A stretch of DNA of 64,000 bases from contig JAVHKY010000029.1 of assembly GCA_035079385.1 (NCBI GenBank), positions 434,001-498,000 of the forward strand, written 5' to 3'. Each line of letters starts with the position of its first letter. The first letter of the stretch is position 1. This document shows, piece by piece, positions 12,574 to 24,679 of the stretch. The stretch is from Aspidiotus rigidus (Eukaryota > Arthropoda > Insecta > Hemiptera > Diaspididae). The notes beneath the pieces are model-generated. The model was not told the DNA's origin. It made no database searches and saw only the letters and a program-made list of their open reading frames with translations. A program made the translations under genes and the position numbers.

Positions 12574-14079
12574 TCACGACAGAATCTCTTTAAGAGAAGC
12601 TTGACCTTCCAACCTTTCTCTCTGATAAATCAAAATTTTTTCAAGAATTTCTCCTCTGGATCTCGTAGAATTCGACTTACAAGCTCATAAAGTTCAGAAG
12701 AAGGCTGATTTCACTAGCAGCTTTCAAATTTGACTCGATATTTGGAACGAGTAAGCGTTTTCATTGAAAGAAACAGTGAACGAATCACAATCCTTACTTG
12801 AGTCTTTCGCAGTTTTTCCTCTAGTTTGGTCGATGTCAACTGAAGAGCTTGATGCTCATCTCTCAAAAGTTGATATAATTCTTCAAGTTGCTTGTGATTC
12901 GCCTGATACATTTTTATTTCAGCTTTTAAACTTGCGATCGCCGCTAAGCTTTCGGTTAATCTGAAAACAGACCGAAATAGTGAATGGAGAAATTTTAGAC
13001 AAATTGGATCAACTTACACGATAGGGACGTTCGACCAATTACAATAAGAGTTCTATAATTTACGCCACGATCCCATGGTTCATCATGTATGAAAATAAGA
13101 CTTGTCATTTTCAGAGCATACTCATTCACAGAAAATCGACATACCATAAGCTCGGATCATAAGAAGGGAATTCGTAATTTTGTACCAACTTATTCGAAAG
13201 ACTTGACGACGGGTTGTTCATTTTTTACCGATCTCCCAACCGGCGTTTCCTAACTGAATAGCAAACATGAACAGAGTAATATTGATAACCCCGATACAAA
13301 AAGGATATTTTATTTAGTGGCCCTGATTCTGGATATCAACATTCATTATCTGTAAGCTAGGCAAATAATATATCACCGATGTTCTGAACACTTACGCATC
13401 TTCTTTCATTCCGAGCAATTTTTCTTTCTCCGCCAAAAGGTTATTTAAATTCACGATCATTTGAGCGTTTTCTCCTCGCTTCTTATGGATTTCCGTCAGC
13501 TCTTCTTGTTGCGCTAATAGTTTCTGTTCGAGCGCTAATAACTGTTCGCTGGTTACCGTTCGTACATCAGATGAACCGTCGCTAGCTTTAATGGCGTCAA
13601 ATCCGACTTGACGCACTTTCTCCAGCTGAATCGAGAGCTGAATGTTCTCACTTTTCAACGAATTAGCTTGATCGAAAAGACGGTTATCTGAAACATGGTA
13701 GCATTTATAAGTGAACGGTCTGTCTGCTGGCAATACAGGAATGAAACCTGAGAGTGCATTTTTGGACAAGTCTGTACAAATATGATGTACAGGTCGAACA
13801 GAAGTGCGACTTAATACGTCAAGGTTTGTAATCTTGCAAGAAAATCTTGCGATTTCATAATCGTTTGGACCTGACTTATTTGCTCGTATACCGTTTCGTT
13901 GGACGAGAAAGTTGATCTGGCAGATCTTAACACGTGAAGAAATACTTACGAGCATCGATGACATCCTTAAAACAATAAGTTTGAACTTTGTTGCGATGCT
14001 GAAGTCTCGATATGATGAGATTCTTCCAATTTTCTCCATCGGCTGGAAGAGAAGATGAACGGCTAGATAGTGAACTCAT
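12574..14079 (-). CDS. ATG16L1: ATG16-like autophagy protein, N-terminal coiled-coil region, no WD40 seen
   Basis: In the family, ATG16 dimerises through a coiled coil and binds ATG5-ATG12 to form the E3-like complex that lipidates ATG8/LC3. Exons (minus) are 14079-13950, 13687-13396, 12960-12798 and a proposed terminal exon 12621-12574. All junctions are GT-AG and in phase, giving about 210 residues. The N-terminus has the ATG5-binding helix pattern around Trp18 (NWKNLIISRLQHRNKVQ). Residues about 110-135 contain EELTEIHKKRGE followed by LNNLL, and the third exon ends KLEEKLRKT; both are strongly ATG16L1-like. Animal ATG16L1 normally continues into a linker and a seven-bladed WD40 propeller. 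Here the next in-phase acceptor gives only 15 more codons, then TGA and AATAAA. Either this is a short, yeast-like form or the WD40 exons lie beyond the window or were missed. The family is well supported; the terminal exon is inference. Confidence 0.8.
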
Positions 14080-14404
14080 TTTAGAGTAGATACGCGGTAC
14101 GAGAGACAAAACTAATCAACTTCGACAAAGAAAAATTGAATGTTCCTTTCGCGAATACAAAATTTTCAAATCTAGATATTTTTCCACGGAAAGTTTTGTT
14201 TACCTTACGGAATTATTATCAGTTATCAGAGCGGTTTGAAATCACGATGAGAAATTCGAGTTTGAATATTGGCAACCTTGAATACTATGAGTAGAGAATG
14301 ATTTGACATTCGACGTTCGGGAAATTTTCGGTGGTGGCAAACGTGTTCACAGAGAAATGAAAAGTGAACGTAGATAGATATGCTATCAATCGAGAAAGAA
14401 GTGA
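14080..14404. other. ATG16-side promoter region up to the palindrome edge
   Basis: These 325 bases lie between the ATG16-like start codon and the outer edge of the left palindrome arm. The last 26 bases (14379-14404) are about 85% similar, inverted, to the DNA just outside the right arm (roughly 31364-31393). Homology therefore does not stop cleanly at the arm edge. No TATA-like core promoter stands out. Confidence 0.5.
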
Positions 14405-15006
14405 CAAAAATGTTTACCCTCTGCAGGGCTGCCGGTAAACAAAAACTAAAAGAGAATAATGCGTGAACGCACCAGTGTAGCCGGAGAGATGATTTCAAAT
14501 TGTATTTGACATTTTATCTGTTTCAATAATTATTGTTTTCCATTTTCAAATTTCAACTTCCGAGTTCCATTAAAATAGTCGTTTCATTATTCGATTCTCA
14601 GTTTCTGTTAGTATCCACCCATGTAGAATTGATGTAGATATTATTAATGAAAAGACAATAAATGTTGTAATACAATGAATGAGGGATGTAACAGTACCTC
14701 TATACGAGTACCGGTAGTTTCTTTGATTCCTCAAACCCCTAATAACACTTACCTAATTTTAAAAGCTAAAAGAAGGGTCGTGACTTTTTTTTAAAAGGCT
14801 CTTGCAAATTTTGTAGCCTATAGAGGTTTTCCATACATGAAAGAAGTCTGCGTTTAAACAATGTACGACAAATGTAAAATCGCGCTGGAAAAAATTGAGC
14901 TATGAAGATAAAATCTTCAGTTTATAGTCTTCAAGCAGTACATGATTCTCGGTCAGATACACTATTAGATACGAGCCAATAAATTTTTATAAATACCTGT
15001 ATGTTC

Positions 15007-15133
15007 TATACTCGGTTCACATTAAGGAAGGATAGAAATATGACCTTGAGAACGGAACGGTAGATTAAAATTACCCGGAGCGTTCCGTTCTCGAGGTCAT
15101 ATTTCTATCCTTCCTTAATGTGAACAGAGTATA
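15007..15133. repeat. 127-bp hairpin MITE, left-arm copy
   Basis: Arms of roughly 50 bases (TTCACATTAAGGAAGGATAG and onward) are inverted around a short AT-rich loop, with a few mismatches between the halves. The ends are flanked by TA, which would fit a Tc1/mariner-type TA target. It lies about 400 bp upstream of the Ly6 start codon. The mirror copy is at 30635-30761. Confidence 0.8.
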
Positions 15134-15533
15134 AAAGCATATTCTTGGGGCTGGACCGATCAATTATCCTTTTTTTTTTTTCCTTAATTTAGACACTAGT
15201 AACAGAAGTATACCTATACTTACAATCATAATTACTTTTAATTTCTTAATACATACTCTAAAAAAATTTTATTTAGTTTTCCTCTCTTAAATACCGTATG
15301 ATGCTACAAGGTAAATTTTTGATAACTATCTCGAATGAACAAAGACCGCAGAAAGATATATCTTACAATTTAATAACCACTGTTTGTCTGAATTACGTCA
15401 GTGTGGAGAAAAATGGTCGTACCACAATACGCCTATTACTACCACTTCTTTTACGGTTCATGGTTCCAACCGTGCATTCAGTTTTCTCGAACTCCATTCC
15501 AGTCAGTTGCGAACCTGTTGCTAGTCTTGAGAC

Positions 15534-16013
15534 ATGACTGTTCGAAAATCATTATTTTGTGTCATCGTCATCAGCGTTTGTTTTATCATTTTTACGAATG
15601 CATCTATTAAGAGATGTTTTTCTTGTCGATCGCGTGGTGAACTCGGAAGTTGTAAAGATAAATTTAAATATTATAATGCTAGTCAATTAGATCTGGATGC
15701 AGGCGTCGAAATAGTACCCTGTGCTTCAGGATGGTGCGGGAAAGTAATCGAAACTAGTGATCACGATTTGAAAGTTGAAGAATATGGAGTCGCGACTCAA
15801 CGTATGTGTTTGCAACGATCGCCTTCCGACAATGAAGAAAGATGCGATGATACTGTGCGAAGCCACAAAAAAGTTTTCATGTGTTTTTGTCGCGGAGATT
15901 TGTGCAATAATTCAATACCAATTCAATCGTCGGTTAAATTCGTATTGTTTTCCTTTGTCTTGTCATTGTCACCACGTTATTTGTTAAAAGCATCTCATTT
16001 GAATATTACCTAA
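15534..16013 (+). CDS. Ly6/uPAR three-finger, probably GPI-anchored protein (left-arm copy)
   Basis: A single open frame encodes 159 residues. Residues 1-24 form a signal peptide (KSLFCVIVISVCFIIF, then NAS). The mature part has ten cysteines at 28, 31, 40, 63, 68, 92, 104, 117, 119 and 124. It starts with a CxxC pair and ends with the diagnostic C-N pair (DLCNN), the pattern of Ly6/uPAR three-finger domains. A hydrophobic tail (about 131-147) suggests cleavage for a GPI anchor. Insect members act at the cell surface or in septate-junction and channel trafficking; the specific role here is unknown. N48 lies in an NAS glycosylation sequon. The gene is convergent with the RING gene in the same arm, and an identical copy lies at 29755-30234. 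Unlike many Ly6 genes, no intron is needed. Confidence 0.85.
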   Translation: MTVRKSLFCVIVISVCFIIFTNASIKRCFSCRSRGELGSCKDKFKYYNASQLDLDAGVEIVPCASGWCGKVIETSDHDLKVEEYGVATQRMCLQRSPSDNEERCDDTVRSHKKVFMCFCRGDLCNNSIPIQSSVKFVLFSFVLSLSPRYLLKASHLNIT

Positions 16014-16493
16014 TTTTCGACAAATGTTAGCTCTCCATTTCTCATCTTGTCTTTCAACTCTACTCTATTACACACAAAAAAAAAAGTGATTCGTAAAACA
16101 AACGACGTACTTATCTTTAATGGCAAGTATAAATGCATACAATACAGTACAATACAAGGAAATATGATTGCCAAAATGAGAAAAAAAAAAAAAAAACGAT
16201 GAATGGAAAAGAAAAAAAAGTTAAAACATTAATTGGTTAACATTTGAAAACTTCTACAGAATAGTCAAGCAAAACAATAGAAAATTGAAAAATAATATTA
16301 CCTCTCTCGAAAATCCTACATCAACCTTTTGTTTGACACAACGAACAATCAAGTTTACTCGCAAATTAACAAAATTGAAAATTAATAACATGGGTATTTG
16401 AATAATATGAAAAAAAAAAGAAATGATAAATTTTTATAGCACTAGGCGTTCGAAAGTTTATCTTGTAAATCGTCATAATTTAAAACTTATACT

Positions 16494-19400
16494 TCACGAT
16501 AAAAATAATTTAATGATGTCAGTAATCACAGATCGACAAACGGGACACCTTCTATAGTCGCTACTTTGCTGCAACTTTACAGCACATTCGTAACATGTGC
16601 ACATGTGGCCACATTTATATAAGACTGAATTGACTGCGCTGACCAAGCAGACTGAACACTTGATTGAATTTTCACTGTTGATATTCTGAGGGGGAAAGAA
16701 AGGTACATTTATCAAGTTGTAAAAGGGTATACATAGAAAACACATCAGAAATGAATGATTACTTCTAATGATGAAACACTAGGTATCGCAAAAGCTTCAG
16801 AATTCAGAGTATCGTTGTTATCCAAAAACGTTATCACAGATTCACCGAGTTCTTGTTCATCTCTCAAATCAGGAGGTTGGTACTGAACCTGTAAAATGGC
16901 TAAATATTAGTATGGAGAAATTTTCATAAATTTAAAGTAAATCTTATTCTCTTCAAACGTAGTATCGATTTCAATTAGCTGAAAAAGATTGGTAATTGTC
17001 ATCCCTAATTTCTCATTCACCACTGAACTCGGGCTGTATGAACTCCCTCATTAAATGATATTTGTCGTAAAGTCGTCGCCTGTCAGAAAATCGCCATTTA
17101 AAAAAAGCAAGAATTGTACAGAATCTACAGGATGCCAACATCGCCCTTGAATGGGTCAACGCTCATAATTATGAGAGCATAATGTTGGATAAATGTTGAA
17201 AACTCAAATATCAACAAAATTCTTATCAGAGTGGTAAAATCTGTTGATAGCGAACACTAAGAAATTTCAATATCAATAGTAAGTTAAAGAAAGAATGTGA
17301 AAATTACGTCAGCTTATAACCAATATTAAACCTTAATTACGACATAATCTTTGGGAAGAAAGGCTAATATTTAAATTTGTTTTTGAATACCCACGCCAAT
17401 ATTTTCATCGGGTACTGCACCAAGATCAAAAACTCAATCAATTTTCTGAAACCGTACTTCGGGATACTTCTTAATACATATTTTCTCCCCAACTATAAAC
17501 TAAGAACTATAGACGATATCCTGATGATCGACGAACGTATCCTCGAAAGACAAAGGGTCAACTACAAATCTTTTAGAACTTGATAAATGCTCAAGTAACA
17601 AATGTTTCATGCATCCAATAACTGCAAAACAACCCAAAATTTCTCAGAAGTTTTCTAAACGTTGGTTTCATTTTTCAAGGAATTGTCTTTCAAAGATTTC
17701 ATTTGCTTCACAACCCATATCGTAGTCAATCGACGTAATACCTAGATGATGCGCTTAAATCTCAACACGTGATAAAGAGAACGACTTTAGAAGAAGTCGA
17801 CAACTTACTTTCCAGAGAAATATTAATCTCCAAGCTCTAACAAAGCTTCATTTGATTAAACATATTTACACTATGAAAATCTTACAGAAACCTTATAAAC
17901 ACCAAACTGATTGAATAAAGAATTGAGATGATGAGGCGACTATACGGAGAATACAAGAGGAAGATTTAATAATTCGCAACATTTAGTTTGTTTAAAACTC
18001 CAGCATTTTGGTTTTCAAAAGTATTATCATATCAATTCTATCAATGATTCTCAAGCTTTACGAGGCATCAATTCAAATGAATACATTTGCCTATCCTCTC
18101 TCTAAAACTGTGATAATTTTCTTCACGTATTTCATTTGTACTCACTTCATTGGTCAGATCCTTGTCAGCATCGACCATATTTTTTTTCGCTTCCTCAAGC
18201 TCGCCCCTCGCGAGGTTCAAATTAAATCTAAGTATTGCAGCGTCATCTTCGTTTAGACGATACAAATCCGGATTTTTCAAATCGGTGATCGCTTTCGCCA
18301 ATTCGGTACTAGCTTTATTGACCTTTGTTTTCTTGCGGTACACGTCGTCTTTGAGTCTCCCTACTTCCGTTTGAAGATCTTTTAATTTTTTTCTCGCTTG
18401 CGATAACTTTTCGTTGGAGTCGTAAACTTGGAACTTCAGATCTCGAACGGACGATACCTAAGAAAACAAGATGTTTCGGTATTTTGCTGATCTACGCGAA
18501 AGATCATATAGACCAAGAAATGAAAACATAAACATCTGTGACCTGCTGTGAGAGAAGGGTACTTAGCATCAACCTAACCTAACCATGCCACCTTCTCTCA
18601 CAGCGGGTCACATCTACCTGGAAACAAGAACAACACAACTGATTTTTCCATCAAATGTTTCGAATCTTCCCCCTGAGTGTAATTTTAAAAAACCCGACAA
18701 ATCCACGTTTGGTTCTCCCTGCTTGAGGGGTGCAAAGGGGGAAAAATTGCGATTTTCATCAATAACTCGGAAACTAGTAATCCTACGAAAAAAATTTTCA
18801 GATAAAAAATGTTCCACATTAAATTTCCCACAAAAATTGATCCATAATTTTTTTTCTAAAAATCCATAGTTTTGTCGCTACTGGGCGCTGAAGGTATATC
18901 TTCTTCGTCATGCACATGATCTTCGCGCGCGCTATAAGTGAGAGGAACTCGTACATGCGGAAAGTTTTGTTTACGTGATATTTAACAGCGTGCCCAATCT
19001 AGCCTTTTTGGGGCAAATCTAGCCCTTTTGATTTTTGTTTTGCTCCGACGTTCAAAAAACTGTAACATTGTGTTAAATGGGTGTCAGTTTTTTCCAATTT
19101 GAGAAGAAATACATTGCATAAATGGAATTCAGTCCCAATTAGCCCCGATTCTGATAGAATTTGTTTCCCAACTGAGTTTCACAATTGGTCACACTGGATA
19201 TTTTTCTATCGTTTGATGCTTTCCTTTCATCAAAATCAATGATATATCACCCAACCTATTCTTCTTTGCCAATGAGGGATGACTGCCAACAAGTGAACTA
19301 GATATGAGAAATAGTCGCTCATTTGAAAATAGGTAAATCGATAGTTTTCAGACTCGCCAAAACCGTAGTCATGAAATCAAAATTATTGATAGTATTGACA

Positions 19401-20429
19401 GTTGTGTGTTCTTAAGGGTATGCTTTACACAGAAAAAATACGTGTAAAATCAGGTAAATATACGAAAATATAGGTTCCGAGCCGACTAATTACTGTCCAT
19501 AAAATGAACCAATTGTTATGAAATCTTTCAAAGTGTTGGATGAGTGTTTGATACAGGTCTAAAATTAATTCAGAACTGGTAATATTATTTAGAACTCTTG
19601 TCATTGACGATCAAAAAGTGGTACATTTTGACCTTTTTCGATCGTTGATAACAAGAATTCTAAATAATATTACGAGTTCTGAATTAATTTTAGACCTGTA
19701 CCAAACACTCATCTAACACTTCAAAAGATTTCATAATAATTCGTTCATTTTGTGGACAGTAATTAGTCGCCTCGGAACCTATATTTTCGTATATTTACGC
19801 GTTTTTTTCCTGTATAGAGCATACCCTTAATATTCATTTCCAGGTGGCCCTCTTTCTCTGGCTTCATTGCTTGGTCTAATAATAAAATGTACGTCGAGTA
19901 TTTCTACCGACCAATGTGTTCATATCTTGTCGTCTTCTGTTCCGCCATCGCATTTCTTTAGGTGTTTGAGAACAAGTTGCACAGCGCCGCACTGGTGTCT
20001 GAATACAAAAACAAATCAGATGGTTTTTGGACATTCAAAGTTATGAGTTCTAACAAACATCAATCATCCGCTCACTTCATTCCTTCGACCGTTCGCCACA
20101 ATCGTAACGTTTACATCATTTCTGGTATCGTTTGTAGCTCTCGTTAATGTTACCCTCCCATTCAGGATTGTAAATTCGGTAACTGGTTGAGATGACATGC
20201 TCTATTAAAAATATAGAAACGATAAAATGAGTTATTATCAATAATCAAATTCCTACGATGGATAGGTTGCTGATACTACACATAATATCGTACAGGAATA
20301 GAGGCCATCGTATATTATCAGTAGGAATATCACGACGACCCGTGATAACAGGAAGGACTTGGTTATACTTACATTTCCATGGCTTTGCCAAAGATCGTTC
20401 GGAATACTCCCACTAAATTGAAAATTCAT
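16494..20429 (-). CDS. coiled-coil protein with Neuralized-type C3HC4 RING (left-arm copy)
   Basis: Exons (minus) are 20429-20373, 20201-20076, 19998-19912, 18457-18146, 16888-16763 and 16685-16494, all mirrored from the right-arm copy. The model gives about 299 residues. Exon 4 encodes a roughly 100-residue charged coiled coil (SNEKLSQARKKLKDLQTEVG and on). The last exon encodes a C-terminal RING: C-x2-C, then SVLYKCGHMCTCYECA, then CPVCR, ending IIKLFLS. The CGHMCxCxxCA core is typical of Neuralized E3 ligases and the position at the extreme C-terminus fits them. No Neuralized repeat domain is visible. A small Cys pair (RRCATCSQ) lies in exon 3, whose donor (TTG|GTCGGT) is weak and uncertain. 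The intron between exons 3 and 4 carries the 419-bp TTAA element and a 76-bp hairpin. An E3 ubiquitin ligase activity is inferred from the RING only. Confidence 0.75.
18537..18612. repeat. 76-bp hairpin, left-arm copy
   Basis: TGTGACCTGCTGTGAGAGAAG at the left pairs with the complement of CTTCTCTCACAGCGGGTCACA at the right, with one mismatch. The loop contains AACCTAACCTAACC, two units of the insect-type CCTAA telomere motif, which may be chance. It sits inside an intron of the RING gene. The mirror copy is at 27156-27231. Confidence 0.7.
19412..19830. mobile_element. 419-bp TTAA-flanked MITE, left-arm copy
   Basis: The element is a nearly full-length inverted repeat starting TTAAGGGTATGCTTTACACA and ending GCATACCCTTAA, with TTAA at both ends. 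TTAA target duplication is the signature of piggyBac-type transposition. The two halves differ from each other at several positions (for example GTGTTTGATACAGG versus CCTGTACCAAACAC). All three copies in the window share the same half-specific differences, so they descend from one recent source. It has no coding capacity. Other copies are at 25938-26356 (mirror) and 62790-63208. Confidence 0.85.
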
Positions 20430-21394
20430 TGTCTTGGTAATATTTTGATGTCTGACTCTATATCGAAAGATAGCGCTTGATAAAAAGTTCTTAAATCTTT
20501 ATCACTATTCATGATTCCCCGATTTCATAATTTGAACTTCGAACAGCATTTATCACACCAATAACGAAAGTAGAACGGAAGAGTTTGCGCGGATCTTCAA
20601 CTTCGTCCAGACCTGAGATTGTAATCAGATTGTTAATCCGTTTGATAATCGAGCGAGTTGAAATTCGAATCGAATATCAAAATAAGACGAATTACGAATT
20701 ATTTTTATGATGATAGCAAGTCAGTAACACAACGGGCGGACAAATAGATGAATCGAGAACTACGCAGGCATGCCAGGTAAACAAAAGCTTGAGAAAAAAG
20801 GGTGAAGAACAATCAGTCTGACCACATAGGAGAAGGTTATCAACTTATTAAATACTTTTACTGTACTTTCAAATAATAAGTTTCACCCGAGAATTTTGAG
20901 TTTCATCAAGATTCTGAAAAATTTCGTGTTTGTATAATTGTATCTCTATAATTGTATCTTTATTCGTGTTATTTTTTCATTTTCTTATCTCATCATTCTT
21001 CGGTTTGAACGGGTTTGATCATATAGTTGAGGGCGTAGGTCGTCCGTGTGCGATTCGTTGGTCGTAGAGCGCGGGGCCTGGGTATGCAACAATAATGCAC
21101 ATTGTAAATGACTAACAAAAACGCATTGGTAACAGCCGAGAACTAATGGCTGATAGACTGAGGTGGATCTGACGGACAGTACCAATCCAAACTACTTCGT
21201 ATTTTTTCCACGCCGCCCAAGCAGTGAAGTCCTGAGACAAGTTTGAAGAGCCTCGCCGTGTATAAAGACGCGCGTATGCACTATGTAATATTTTACACTA
21301 TTTAAAACCCCTATCTAAAACATCCAAGCCGTTGAAGAGGGATACACATCTCAGAAGATGATGTACAACCGCAGTGATCTAGTGACGTTAATTT

Positions 21395-22450
21395 GACTTT
21401 GTTAGGGCTTGGAATTTAACTGTTATTTAACTGTTATAACCGTGACCGAAAAAAAAAGTATCGATCTTGACCGATTGACCGATAACCGTTTCAAAGAATG
21501 AAATATAGTTCATAACAGTTATAACCGATATTTTATAACTCTCAAACGGTCATAACAGTTATCCTGACCAAAATAATAACTGTCAAACTCGCAATAAGGA
21601 GAGAAAGCTTCGATTCAGCAATTCAGCCTGAGGTTCGGCCCAGCCGTCCAAGACATACTTTTCAACAGATTCAGTTTTGACTTTGTAAGTTTGTAGCTGT
21701 TGGCTTGTTGCCGTTTGCCGTTCGCATTCAGATAATAACAAGAAAGAGCCTTAGTTAGGCACAAACCAATCAGCGAGAAAGCTTCACCTAGATACAACAA
21801 GTTGGACAAAAGATCCTTGTTTTGCTGACTGATTGGTTTGTGACAAAGTACGACTCTTCTGTCTCATGTTATCGCCTCATTAGCTCATCGTTGGCTCATC
21901 GCAAAGTGTGTATGTTCGACTTTGAGGACAAAGAAAAAAATGTGTTTCGACTTCGAGTTTCAACAAGATTGAACTGTGTTGACTATTGCATTAAAATTTT
22001 CAACAATTTTTCTTTATCGATTTATTCTATGGTGCGCTTTCTAATTTTTGTTTGTTCAAATTCTCTTCCACTTCCACAGATTCTTTTGCCTGAGACTGAG
22101 ATCTACAGCAAATCTTAGGGCAATTGCTGTATCAATCTTCAAATCAAATCTCCTCAATGTAATGAGAGTTCAATAGTCAAGAAACGTGTAAACAATTTAT
22201 CAAATGTGCAGCTGGTCACAACATCGAAAAAATAATGTTGTAGGTACCTACTACACTACTACCTAACTTTTTTCAACTTTTCATTTTCTTTGTGTGACCG
22301 AAATTTTTCGGTCATAACAGTTATAACCATTATTTGGCCAACGTTTTGACCGTTTGACCATTATGACCGATAATCGTTTCAAATGAAATTTTCTGAGTTA
22401 TTTGAGATTTAACCGAAAAAAAAATAACGGTCAAAAGCCCTAGACTTTGT
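21395..22450. mobile_element. non-autonomous hAT element with 8-bp target duplication
   Basis: The element (21403-22442, 1040 bp) begins TAGGGCTTGG and ends AAAAGCCCTA, so the terminal inverted repeat is TAGGGCTT. It is bounded on both sides by the same 8 bases, GACTTTGT (21395-21402 and 22443-22450), the target duplication size of hAT transposons. Both ends are packed with subterminal copies of ATAACAGTTATAACCG-type motifs, as expected for hAT transposase binding. No transposase frame is present. A middle inverted segment (ACAAACCAATCAGC and GCTGACTGATTGGTTTGT) lies at about 21760-21841. Confidence 0.88.
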
Positions 22451-23555
22451 AAATCCAGCTTTGCTTGAGTTTCACCCGTTCACTCTCACTTACCTAGTCG
22501 TCCTAGTGCACCCTTAAATACGTTACAATAATATAACACAGCATGAGCCTATACCATTACTGCTTCTAAAATTATACATGTAGTATCTTGATATACAAAA
22601 ACGTAGCTTCTTATTTATGATTTTCCATGTCGCAGTCAAGTTTGTGTGATTAGCAAATTTCTCAGATTTTTCTTCCGCTATTTATAAATTTACTCAAAAA
22701 TACATGTAGGAGAGTGGCTCAAAATGTAAAGACAGTCATATTTGACTAATACTCGATAACGCATTAATTGTCTTATACTTACGCACATTGTGAATAAAAA
22801 TCCAGGTACAGTAGGATAAGAGCGGATACTCGAAAATTTGTCAAGTCATTTATTCTGCATTTTTTGCATAAATTTTCTATTGCATTATTTAGAAAAATGA
22901 TCGTGTATCGCAGTACTGAAGGTCAAATGAAGAAGTTTTAGCCTGAGTGCGCGGCAATGATCTCCATTTAATAATAAACCTCAACACCATCAAAAGACAT
23001 TTACGATAGGAACGAGTCAACGAATTAGAAAGCGCCGGTGGCAATGCGTGAAAATGTGCCCTAGTGTAAAAAATTGAAAAGCACGTAGCGTACCGGTACA
23101 AGAGAATTTTTTAATTTTTATGAAGCCCACAAATCCGCGGCATCTCGCATCGTGTAACTACGACTGCCGAAGTACCGTTGGATTTTGTAAAAAACGAATA
23201 AGTAAGTGATGTAAATTGTAGCAGCATACGGTATGTGACGACGAAATAATGAAAATGAGTGCATTTCGCTGAATGGTGAATAAAAGCCTATTATTTGAAT
23301 ACGTCATGAAACTGATTTTTCTTTTCACCTTTTTCTCTGTCTCTCAGTTGTTGACTGAATCCATAATCCGCAGTATATAAGTGAGCGGAAATAAATAGCG
23401 AAATTGAGAGGCACGTAAATATTTGTTTATATAGGTGTGTTTATGAATAAGTATAAAAATACCCGTATTATGAGGATAAAACATCAAATTTATCTTAAAT
23501 ACATCGTACTCGTATTTATACCCAATGCTGAAAAAGGAAAAAACAATTCAAATAC

Positions 23556-24104
23556 AAAATAGACACAATCATAATACAAAATATAAGACACAAATAAAAT
23601 AAATACATCTAACATCGTCGAAGAGAGACTTCGATAATATGACATTACACCAAGAACAAAGACCGGGATGTCCAAGATGCTGCGGTCCTGCTGTGCAGCC
23701 CTCGTGCAATTCGCCGACTCAAAAGTGTTCTCCAACGAAGCTTTCGTGGACCTCTGCAGCGGGCCGGTAACGAGCCGTTTAGATCTCCACGCTTAAGAGT
23801 TTATCTCCACTGACTACGTTCCGGTACTACCAAATAACCAATGATTTCATCCGCCTCTGCGGCGCTTACTTTGGCCAGTGGTTTTTGGTCTCTCAGTAAC
23901 AACGACTCAACAACCTCAATTTTGTTAGTTTCCGGTTCATTTTCCAAAAAGTTATCATTGTTGTCGAGGTGGAGGACTAGTTTATTAACATGGTATGTTG
24001 GCGCCTATAAAGTCAGCAGTAAAAGTACTAAAGGACCGCACCTCGTATACAAAATAGACACATAATAAAAATATAAGAAACAAATAAAATAAATATAATA
24101 CATT
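23556..24104. repeat. diverged direct repeat bracketing the last exon of the spacer gene
   Basis: CAAAATAGACACAATCATAATAC and onward (about 23556-23608) recurs as CAAAATAGACACATAATAAAAA and onward (about 24051-24104) at roughly 85% identity. The similarity fades into the following sequence (ACATCGTCGAAG versus ATGTCGTCGAAC). It looks like an old tandem duplication of about 0.5 kb. Confidence 0.6.
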
Positions 24105-24679
24105 ACCATCTCATTAATACTCGGATGTCGTCGAACTGGTCTCCTTCAGTTGTCTCTATAATTCCAAGGATTTCGAAAATTCTGTAATTCAAAGTTCCGA
24201 CTTTTTGAGCAAAAAGTTTTGTTAAAAATAAATTGCGAAGTAATTAAATACTCACGTCACTCATTCTTGGAAAGGGAAAGTTGACGTAAATATTACGCGG
24301 AAGACTTGCATCGGAGAATATTAACTGCAACGGAATCTGGAACATAATTTACGCATAAATTTTGGACAACCTGAATTCGAAAATCATTCAAGATTTTTTA
24401 GTTTATAGAAATTAATAATAAGGTCTGAAATAGGTTAAAAATAAAATAAGCAGAGGAATGAATCCGAGTTGATAAAATTTCGAGATCGATCACTCGCGAC
24501 GGTAAATATTAGACAGTCAACTCAAAACCACATAATTGTCAAGTACACGAAAGTACGCCATAATTTTATAAGAAGTGTAGGTACTTTACATTATTGTTGT
24601 TGGGTCGCCAATCATGATCGAAACCCATCCGAGGGAAATTTCGAGATTGATTCGGTGAATAATGATAATCCATGTCCAT
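23801..24679 (-). CDS. unrecognised three-exon gene in the palindrome spacer
   Basis: Exons (minus) are 24679-24590, 24336-24256 and 24004-23801. All are phase 0 with GT-AG junctions, giving a 124-residue acidic protein. It starts MDMDYHYSPNQSRNFPRMGF, passes a short hydrophobic/aromatic segment (PLQLIFSDASLPRNIYVNF) and ends in a Leu/Val-rich part (IIGYLVVPERSQWR). No signal peptide, membrane segment or known domain is visible. It is divergent from the right-arm RING gene (start 25339), so the two probably share the 660-bp promoter region that the palindrome edge (25024) cuts through. An alternative terminal exon near 24110-24155 is possible. No function can be assigned. Confidence 0.5.

Larger units (their letters stand above)
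14405..20744. repeat. left arm of giant inverted repeat (6340 bp)
   Basis: Every position p in this arm pairs with position 45768-p in 25024-31363, with no net insertions or deletions. The only substitution I found is at 20737 versus 25031, seven bases from the inner edge. Open frames, exons, transposons and homopolymer runs are all mirrored exactly. Matching breaks at 14404/31364 outside and 20745/25023 inside. The arm contains a Ly6 gene (plus), a coiled-coil/RING gene (minus), a 127-bp hairpin, a 76-bp hairpin and a 419-bp TTAA element. Confidence 0.95.

Noticed and set aside
12681..12704. 24-nt micro-exon candidate for the ATG16-like gene (PSSELYEL)
   Set aside because: It has AG and GT borders and correct phase, but the sequence does not match the ATG16 region after KLRKT. 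The downstream exon at 12621-12574 fits a coiled-coil tail better.
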